The translations under genes and the position numbers were made by a program. A stretch of DNA of 64,000 bases, taken from Pedosphaera sp. (GTDB taxonomy: Bacteria > Verrucomicrobiota > Verrucomicrobiia > Limisphaerales > AAA164-E04). This document shows, one piece after another, positions 57,104 through 64,000 of this stretch. A model generated the notes under the pieces. The model was given only the letters and a program-made list of their open reading frames with translations, had not been told where the DNA came from and made no database searches. Location: positions 43,859-107,858 of the forward strand of contig NZFL01000016.1 of NCBI GenBank assembly GCA_002690655.1, read 5' to 3'. The first letter of the stretch is position 1. Every line of letters starts with the position of its first letter.

Positions 57104-60103
57104 TTGGTATTCATGCCCAGAAAAAAACGGGAAACTTGCATCCAACTGCGTGGGGTGCGTCACAACAATCTCAAAAATTTTGATTTGGATCTCCCTCTTG
57201 GGAAGTTAATTGTAATCACCGGCCTAAGTGGTTCAGGCAAAAGCTCACTTGCGTTTGACACTCTCTATGCAGAAGGTCAAAGACGTTACATCGAAACCTT
57301 CACTCCCTATGCGCGTCAATTTTTTGACCGAATGGACAAACCCAGGGTAGACCGTATCGAGGGAATCCCACCTGCCATTGCGATTCAACAGCGCAATACC
57401 GTCAAGACCACTCGATCCACAATCGGAACGATGACGGAAATCTGCGACCATGTGAAATCATTATGGGCTCAGAAGGCTGACCTCTATTGCTCAGGGTGTG
57501 GTAAAACCGTGATGGAAGAAGACATTCAATCGATCTGGAAATACTGGATTGAATCCGCCTTGGACGAAACCGTCCTCATCTCTTTTGATGTCCCATTAAG
57601 CCTTAAACTGTCTCTGAAGGAATCTATCAATCTGGTGAAACAGCAAGGATTCAGTCGAATCTTCCTTAAAGACGAACCCATGAGGCTTGAAGAATCGTTG
57701 CCTCAACTTGAAAAAGGGAAAGAGACCAAGCTAACCATCATTCAAGACCGTATCAAACTGACACCTCGAATGCGTTCGAGATTCACCGAAGCCTGCGAAC
57801 AGGCATACCACTTCGGCAAGGGGCATTTGACAGTGCGCCCCTTCAACGGAACATGCCAACCCGCGTCTGGAACTCGTCAACATTCCAGACATCGACATTG
57901 CTCCGCTTGTCAACTCGAGTACAAGTTGCCTACGCCTTCCCTTTTCAGTTTCAACAACCCCGCAGGCGCTTGCCCGAAATGCAAGGGTTTTGGAAGGGTC
58001 ATCAGCATCGACTACAAACTGGTGATTCCAGATAAAAACCGCACTCTGAAACAAGGTGCCGTTAAACCATGGCAAACCGGTCAAGGGATGGAATGCCAGA
58101 GGGACATGATTTCGTTCTGCACTCAACGAAAGATTCCAACAGATATCCCATTCAAGAAATTAAAAAAATCTCAGCAAAACTGGGTCATAGAAGGTGATCC
58201 AGGTTACGGCAGCGATGAAAATCATCAATGGCCCAAAGCTTGGTACGGGGTGCGGGGATACTTCAGATGGCTAGAATCCAAATCCTACAAAATGCATGTG
58301 CGCGTTCTGCTGGCTCGCTATCGGTCCTACACAATCTGTCCTTCATGCGAAGGAACTCGATTTCAACCCGAGGCATTAAACTATCGCATGTATTTGCAGG
58401 GATCTTCAAGTGACTCCTTGACGCTGCCAGAATTTTACAAACTCCCGCTGTCAAAATCTCTGGAGATCGTCGAGTCATGGCAAAAACAATTCAAACCGAA
58501 AGTCAATGAACCGATGGGCCTTATTTTAAATGAATTACAATCCAGACTTAAATTCATGGTTGAGGTTGGGCTTTCATACCTGACTCTGGACCGTCCAACA
58601 CGCAGTTTATCCGGAGGTGAGACTGAACGAGTAAACCTGACAAGCTGCCTAGGAACACGCTTGGTTAACACCCTGTATGTCCTTGATGAACCAAGTGTTG
58701 GCCTCCACCCCAAAGACACTCAGAAACTCATCACAACTCTCAAACATTTACGCGACCAGCAAAACACAGTAGTGGTGGTAGAGCATGAGGCTCAAATGAT
58801 GCTCGCAGCGGACCAGATCATAGACATCGGACCCGGTCACGGTACAGAGGGAGGCAACGTGGTTTTTCAGGGTTCGGCGAAACAGCTCATGAATTCCAAA
58901 CGATCTCTAACAGGACAGTATTTGTCGACTGTGAAAACGATCGATGCATTCCGAGGACGCCCTGTTCAACCGAAGCATAAAACTCAATGGATGCAGATCA
59001 AAAATGCTTCGAAGCATAATCTGAAAAATATTGCAGTTAATATTCCATTGAATCGACTGGTTTGTATCTCCGGAGTGAGTGGTTCAGGAAAAACAACTCT
59101 TGTTCGTGATGTCCTGATACCAATGCTCAGAGATCGTTTGAATAATGATCTGACCTCCGAGAAAACTTATGATGGTGATGCCAGCTCGGAACAAACAATG
59201 GACGGGATCCCCAAGGCTAGAGTCTCCATTCAAGGACATCAGAGCATTGACGAAGCGGTGCTTGTTGATCAATCGCCAATCGGAAGGACCCCGCGATCTA
59301 ATCCAGCCGTCTACGTGGGCGCTTTCGATGCGATACGTGAATTGTTTGCAAAAACTCCTACCGCTCGTGAGAAAGGCTACAAGGCAGGGCATTTCAGTTT
59401 CAACTCACGCACGGGTCAGTGCCAGCATTGTCGTGGCGTCGGTTTTGAAAAAATCGAGATGCAATTCTTGAGTGATGTTTTTATTCAATGCGAAGAATGC
59501 GAAGGTCGTCGATTCAAACCCCAGATCCTTAAAATAAAATTGATGGAACCCGGCTCAGCGCAACTTAAGGACGCTCCCAGAGCAGGTGCAAAGGAGTGCA
59601 GGTCTTGGAGCATTGCCGACATGTTGAAAGCAACGGTCGACGAGGCTATGGAATTCCTGCAATCCATTACGGACTCATCCCATGCAATCAAAGCATGCCG
59701 AGGACTCCAATGGCTGCAACAGGCCGGTCTGGGATATTTACAGCTCGGACAACCAGTCAATACACTGAGCGGCGGTGAAAGCCAGCGACTTAAACTAGTT
59801 AAACACCTCACTCAAATTTCCAATCAACGCAAAGGCCCCAAACACTGCCTTTACGTATTTGACGAACCTACGACTGGACTGCATTTCGATGATGTTCGAG
59901 TGTTGCTCGATTTGTTTCAAAAACTTGTCGACTCCGGCCATTCAGTGATCATGATTGAGCATCACACGGACGTGATTAGAAGTTCAGACTGGATCATTGA
60001 CATGGGGCCCGGGGGAGGTGATGAAGGTGGAGAGGTCGTTGTTTGCGGACCACCGAAAAAAATCAAAGCATGCGCCCAAAGTCATACGGGAAATGCATTG
60101 TGA
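57104..60103 (+). CDS. UvrA-family ABC ATPase (excinuclease subunit A paralogue)
   Basis: GLSGSGKSSLAFDTLYAEGQRRYIETFTPYARQFFDRMDKPRVD, zinc-type motifs CSACQLEY..CPKCKGFG and CQHCRGVG..CEECEGRRF, LSGGETERVNL and LSGGESQRLKL signatures. Confidence 0.93.
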   Translation: MVFMPRKKRETCIQLRGVRHNNLKNFDLDLPLGKLIVITGLSGSGKSSLAFDTLYAEGQRRYIETFTPYARQFFDRMDKPRVDRIEGIPPAIAIQQRNTVKTTRSTIGTMTEICDHVKSLWAQKADLYCSGCGKTVMEEDIQSIWKYWIESALDETVLISFDVPLSLKLSLKESINLVKQQGFSRIFLKDEPMRLEESLPQLEKGKETKLTIIQDRIKLTPRMRSRFTEACEQAYHFGKGHLTVRPFNGTCQPASGTRQHSRHRHCSACQLEYKLPTPSLFSFNNPAGACPKCKGFGRVISIDYKLVIPDKNRTLKQGAVKPWQTGQGMECQRDMISFCTQRKIPTDIPFKKLKKSQQNWVIEGDPGYGSDENHQWPKAWYGVRGYFRWLESKSYKMHVRVLLARYRSYTICPSCEGTRFQPEALNYRMYLQGSSSDSLTLPEFYKLPLSKSLEIVESWQKQFKPKVNEPMGLILNELQSRLKFMVEVGLSYLTLDRPTRSLSGGETERVNLTSCLGTRLVNTLYVLDEPSVGLHPKDTQKLITTLKHLRDQQNTVVVVEHEAQMMLAADQIIDIGPGHGTEGGNVVFQGSAKQLMNSKRSLTGQYLSTVKTIDAFRGRPVQPKHKTQWMQIKNASKHNLKNIAVNIPLNRLVCISGVSGSGKTTLVRDVLIPMLRDRLNNDLTSEKTYDGDASSEQTMDGIPKARVSIQGHQSIDEAVLVDQSPIGRTPRSNPAVYVGAFDAIRELFAKTPTAREKGYKAGHFSFNSRTGQCQHCRGVGFEKIEMQFLSDVFIQCEECEGRRFKPQILKIKLMEPGSAQLKDAPRAGAKECRSWSIADMLKATVDEAMEFLQSITDSSHAIKACRGLQWLQQAGLGYLQLGQPVNTLSGGESQRLKLVKHLTQISNQRKGPKHCLYVFDEPTTGLHFDDVRVLLDLFQKLVDSGHSVIMIEHHTDVIRSSDWIIDMGPGGGDEGGEVVVCGPPKKIKACAQSHTGNAL

Positions 60104-60121
60104 TCCCTCATGAGCAGATCG

Positions 60122-60787
60122 TCATTTCATCAGGTGTCCGTCGAAACCTTTTTTGATAAGGAATGCATAGGCCGCACGCACCTTATCATCCACAAACTGC
60201 TCGGTCTGAAATCCAAGTTTGGGATATTCAAGAATGCGCTGAAAGTCGCCAACCATGATCTCAGTTACCAATGCCTTGGAGATTCCACCCTGGCAGTAAG
60301 CATTGAAATCGAGTTGGGGCGAAGTAATCTGCCATTCGACATCTGACCATTGTTTGGTGAGGGAGGCGTGAGCCCTGCGTTCCATGTAAGGTTTTTGAAT
60401 TGCGATCGCTCTTTTGATCTTCATTCCCTTAGATTCCAGCAACGCTTTGGAATACTTGATATTCTCACCCGTATTCGTTGCATTAAACTCGGTCATGACA
60501 ATCTCTCTGGGCAATCCCAGGTCGATCGCTCGTTCTGAAATGAGTTGAGCTTCCGGGCGCTCAAAGACTCCCTCCGTCCAGTTACCAAACCCGCCAGTAA
60601 AGAGAAAAAGCGGGGCGATTCCCTGACGATGAAGTTCAGCCGCCCTGTTGCCCACCCTGAGATCATGACTTCCGAGAATGAGCACCATGTCCGCAGGTTC
60701 AATGCGGTGCTCGAGTCGATGATATTCCCACAAGGTCAATGAAGCATTTTCAATCTCCGTGTTCCATGGAAGATCCCCGTGTATCAT
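60122..60787 (-). CDS. YdcF/DUF218 family protein
   Basis: ADMVLILGSHDLRVGNRAAELHRQGIAPLFLFTGGFGNWTEG, FNATNTGENIKYSKALLESKGMKIKRAIAIQKPYMERRA. Confidence 0.88.
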   Translation of the reverse strand: MIHGDLPWNTEIENASLTLWEYHRLEHRIEPADMVLILGSHDLRVGNRAAELHRQGIAPLFLFTGGFGNWTEGVFERPEAQLISERAIDLGLPREIVMTEFNATNTGENIKYSKALLESKGMKIKRAIAIQKPYMERRAHASLTKQWSDVEWQITSPQLDFNAYCQGGISKALVTEIMVGDFQRILEYPKLGFQTEQFVDDKVRAAYAFLIKKGFDGHLMK

Positions 60788-60857
60788 GAGGGAAATTTGT
60801 CAGATTCGAGATGCCGAAACGAGAAGAAAGAATAACTTCGGAAATATTGATCTCTGT

Positions 60858-61295
60858 TCAGCGTTGAGACGCTCCATTCTTCCTGCGAATCTCGAGTAAC
60901 AATTCCTGCGCAGGCTCGTAATTTTTTCGTGCAGCTTCTTTTAACCAATGGATAGCCGAATCCCGGTCCCGGCCGCAACCACGTCCGATCCAGAGCATCA
61001 TACCAAGATTGGTCTGAGCTTTATGGTGACCAAGATCGGCTGCCTGCCGAAACCAGCCCATTGCCAATGCATAATCCTGAGGGACACCCCTGCCTTCATA
61101 AAATCGTTCACCCATTTCAAAAATCGATTCGCGATCTCCCATTTCAGCTTGCTCCAGTGTACTGATGACGTGTTTCTCCATGACCCCATGAGCAAAACTT
61201 TTGGCCTGCCGAATACCCGATTTCGTCTGTTGATAGGTCCCCGTCAGACGTTTCCAAAGTCCACCTGTTGCGATTAATCTGAGCAGCCAGTTCAT
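60858..61295 (-). CDS. Sel1-like repeat protein
   Basis: GDRESIFEMGERFYEGRGVPQDYALAMGWFRQAADLGHHKAQTNLGMMLWIGRGCGRDRDSAIHWLKEAARKNYEPAQELL. Confidence 0.9.
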   Translation of the reverse strand: MNWLLRLIATGGLWKRLTGTYQQTKSGIRQAKSFAHGVMEKHVISTLEQAEMGDRESIFEMGERFYEGRGVPQDYALAMGWFRQAADLGHHKAQTNLGMMLWIGRGCGRDRDSAIHWLKEAARKNYEPAQELLLEIRRKNGASQR

Positions 61296-61392
61296 CGTTT
61301 GCTTGCAATTTTACATTAAAGGAAGTCAAACTTCTCTCAGTTTTACTAGTCAGCAAGGTAAAAACCCATCATAAAACCGGATTTCCGTTCCA

Positions 61393-62934
61393 ATGAAGGA
61401 GCAAATTATCATACTTGATTTTGGTTCGCAATACACTCAGGTGATCGCAAGACGCATCCGAGAGTGTCAGGTTTACTCAACTATCCTCCGCTATGACACC
61501 CCGGCGGCGGAAATTGCGAAGATGAAACCGAAGGGTATTATCCTTTCAGGTGGCCCCAGCAGTGTCTTTGATGAAGACGCACCCAAGCCCGACCCGGCAT
61601 TATTCAAGCTCAAAGTGCCTGTATTGGGCATATGCTACGGTCTGCAAATGCTGGCTGAATCCCTCAAGGGGCGAGTAGAACCGGGACTGAAGCGTGAATA
61701 CGGGAAAGGAACGCTGGAGATTAAAGACAAGACTTGCCCGCTTTTCCGCGGACTGCCCAAACGCATTCAGGTCTGGAATTCACACAGCGACAAACTCACC
61801 AAATTACCACGGGGGTTTACTACCGTTGCAGTCACTGAAAACTCCGATTTCGCTGCTGTTGCGGATATCAAAAAGCATAGGTATGGGCTTCAATTTCATC
61901 CAGAAGTCGTCCATACGCCGCGCGGTAGCGTGATAATAAAGAACTTTGTCTACGATATTTGTAAATGCGGACGCAACTGGACTATGCTCAATTACTTGGA
62001 TCAGGCAGTTGAGGAAATCCGTAAACAGGTCGGAGATGAAAAAGTCATTCTTGGACTGAGTGGTGGGGTTGATTCCAGTGTCGCCGCTGCGTTGATTCAT
62101 CGAGCCATTGGAGACCAACTGACTTGTATTTTTGTCAACAATGGATTGCTGCGCGCAAGAGAGGCAGATGCCGTCAGAGAAGTTTTTCAAAATAATTTCA
62201 AACTCAAGCTTCGATATGAAAACGCCACCACAATGTTCCTCAAGCGACTGAAAGGCATCACCAGCCCTGAGCGTAAGCGCAAGGTCATTGGTAAGGCTTT
62301 CATTGAATCATTTACGCAGGCCACAAAGAAAGTTGGCAATGCGAAGTTTCTTGCCCAGGGGACTCTTTATCCAGACATCATTGAATCCGTCCCTATTGCA
62401 GGCAACCCTGCCGCTTTGATCAAGAGTCACCATAACGTGGGAGGTTTACCTAAAAACCTGAAATTCGAACTTCTCGAACCCCTTAAATGTCTGTTCAAAG
62501 ATGAGGTGAGATTGCTTGGACTCGAACTGGGGCTCCCGAAATCCATGGTTTATCGGCATCCATTCCCCGGGCCTGGACTGGGCGTGCGCATCCTTGGAGA
62601 TGTCACACGCAAACGCATTCGTATTCTCAAAGAGGCGGATACGATTGTACTCGAAGAAATGAAAAGCTCAGGCTGGTATTACAAGGTTTGGCAAGCATTT
62701 GCAGTGCTGCTGCCGGTCAAGAGTGTGGGTGTCATGGGGGATGAGCGAACTTATGAATACACCATTGCAGTCAGGGTGGTGGAATCCAAAGATGGAATGA
62801 CGGCTGACTGGGTCAAACTCCCTTACGAGGTGCTCGAGAAAATCTCCAACCGAATCATCAACGAAGTCAAAGGTGCCAACCGCGTTTGCTACGATATTTC
62901 CAGCAAACCTCCAGCAACGATCGAATGGGAGTAA
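61393..62934 (+). CDS. guaA: GMP synthase (glutamine-hydrolysing)
   Basis: IIILDFGSQYTQVIARRIRE, GICYGLQMLA, VILGLSGGVDSSVAAALIHRAIG, HPFPGPGLGVRILG, C-terminal RVCYDISSKPPATIEWE. Confidence 0.98.
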   Translation: MKEQIIILDFGSQYTQVIARRIRECQVYSTILRYDTPAAEIAKMKPKGIILSGGPSSVFDEDAPKPDPALFKLKVPVLGICYGLQMLAESLKGRVEPGLKREYGKGTLEIKDKTCPLFRGLPKRIQVWNSHSDKLTKLPRGFTTVAVTENSDFAAVADIKKHRYGLQFHPEVVHTPRGSVIIKNFVYDICKCGRNWTMLNYLDQAVEEIRKQVGDEKVILGLSGGVDSSVAAALIHRAIGDQLTCIFVNNGLLRAREADAVREVFQNNFKLKLRYENATTMFLKRLKGITSPERKRKVIGKAFIESFTQATKKVGNAKFLAQGTLYPDIIESVPIAGNPAALIKSHHNVGGLPKNLKFELLEPLKCLFKDEVRLLGLELGLPKSMVYRHPFPGPGLGVRILGDVTRKRIRILKEADTIVLEEMKSSGWYYKVWQAFAVLLPVKSVGVMGDERTYEYTIAVRVVESKDGMTADWVKLPYEVLEKISNRIINEVKGANRVCYDISSKPPATIEWE

Positions 62935-62967
62935 AGCCATTATTCTGATTTCAAATCATTAACAAAC

Positions 62968-63007
62968 AAAAAGGTCTCTCTCTTTTTTAAAGCAGAGAGA
63001 TCTTTTT
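62968..63007 (+). terminator. Intrinsic terminator downstream of guaA
   Basis: aaaaaggtctctct-cttttttaaagc-agagagatcttttt; 14-bp stem with one wobble, T tract. Confidence 0.85.
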
Positions 63008-63122
63008 ATGTAAGGCTGTTTTCAGCGGAGATCAAAGCGCTTATTTATCCGAATTGGCGTTGAAAAGGTAAGTAAGGAAGGTAGTTTACACTTGTTCTTA
63101 ATGAGCAACAAAAAAAGACCGT

Positions 63123-64000
63123 ATGATGGGTAATTTGAAGAGCGAGGCAATGGATACACACCAAAAGGCATTGGAAATCAACCTGGATCGAGGGAAATAC
63201 GGTGCGCTCGCCGAGATTGGTGGAGGTCAGGAGGTGGCCAGATGGTTTTTCAGAGTTGGGAGTGCATCAGGGACAGTGGCCAAAACGATGTCGGCTTATG
63301 ACATGACGGTCAGTGACTCCATTTATGGAGCAAGCAAACGATATGTCAGTCGCCAGCGAGTCGAAACGATGCTGGAACATGAATACGGCCTGCTGCAGGA
63401 ACGACTTGGTTCAACCCGCGGGGCTGAAACTCGTTTCTTTGCTTTTGCAGATTCGGTAACAACGCGTAACGTTGGGCGTAATAGCAATGGCCATGGCTGG
63501 CTTGGGATCAGATTCCAGACAGAACCCAATACCCAACCCTCCCAGATCCTTATCCATCTTCAGCTCTGGGGCAAGGAATACATTCAGGATCAGGAAACCA
63601 TCGGTGCTTTCGGGATCAACCTGATCTTCGGCGCTTATGAATACCATGACAGACCGGAATTCCTTATCGAATCATTGGGCGACAGTATCCCCAAAGGGCA
63701 CATGGAAGTGGACGTGATTGAGTTCACTGGCCCCGCATTTAAAAATGTTGATAACCGATTGATGAGCCTCAAACTGGTCGAAGCTGGACTTGCCAATGCA
63801 GCTATCTTCAATCCACAAGGTACAATGGTTGAGCCCTCTGAGTTGTTTTACAAAAAATCCGTATTGATTCAACGCGGTAGTTTTCGTCCTGTGACGCGTT
63901 TGGCCATGGACATGCTTGAATGCTCGATAGCCGAGTTTATCCAGGAGCCAAAAGTGGAAAGCGAAGAGGTCGTGATCTTGCTGGAAATGTCGATCCAGAA
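63123..64000 (+). CDS. Conserved uncharacterised protein, truncated by window edge
   Basis: Open frame from ATG at 63123 (alternative 63150) with no stop to 64000: MDTHQKALEINLDRGKYGALAEIGGGQEVARWFFRVGSASGTVAKTMSAYDMTVSDSIYG..IGAFGINLIFGAYEY. Absent from the ORF track because it has no stop in the window. Confidence 0.8.
   Translation, partial: MMGNLKSEAMDTHQKALEINLDRGKYGALAEIGGGQEVARWFFRVGSASGTVAKTMSAYDMTVSDSIYGASKRYVSRQRVETMLEHEYGLLQERLGSTRGAETRFFAFADSVTTRNVGRNSNGHGWLGIRFQTEPNTQPSQILIHLQLWGKEYIQDQETIGAFGINLIFGAYEYHDRPEFLIESLGDSIPKGHMEVDVIEFTGPAFKNVDNRLMSLKLVEAGLANAAIFNPQGTMVEPSELFYKKSVLIQRGSFRPVTRLAMDMLECSIAEFIQEPKVESEEVVILLEMSIQ

Noticed and set aside
61296-61392. Possible purine riboswitch upstream of guaA
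   Set aside because: No match to the purine riboswitch loop sequences could be seen in the short leader.

Overview
This 64 kb window is a gene-dense bacterial chromosomal segment. Its gene content (sulfatases, DUF1080, DUF1552 and PSCyt-type proteins, LTD/CotH proteins, Ser/Thr kinase-WD40 proteins, ECF sigma factors, H-X9-DG prepilin-like protein) is typical of the Planctomycetes/Verrucomicrobia group. I saw no rRNA, tRNA, CRISPR array, IS element or prophage. The main blocks are: a sulfated-glycan-type cluster (1-4.8 kb); a DUF1080/symporter/LTD-CotH block (7.3-14.6 kb); an SGNH-DUF1080 fusion and acs; a ModABC-like ABC operon with a tandem substrate-binding protein (19.0-22.1 kb); housekeeping genes (PBP, msrB, tgt, mutT, guaA); a DUF1080-PSCyt-DUF1552 operon (28.9-33.2 kb); a secreted PPP-like phosphatase next to a pseudo-caspase/VWA membrane pair (35.6-40.7 kb); a hybrid histidine kinase; an ABC exporter with two tail-anchored proteins and ogt; a Ser/Thr kinase-WD40/ECF sigma pair; a secreted protein with an internal duplication; and a UvrA paralogue. 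Three genes missing from the supplied ORF track were read directly: a truncated sulfatase at the left edge, a 58-aa CPXCG-type protein at 33279-33455, and a truncated ORF at the right edge. The most interesting items are a switch-like leader with a mini-ORF upstream of the Rrf2 gene, the pseudo-caspase/VWA pair, the tandem ModA-like protein, the lipoprotein PPP phosphatase and the CotH locus. No single clearly new system can be proven from sequence alone. Family calls are by eye from motifs, with no database searches.
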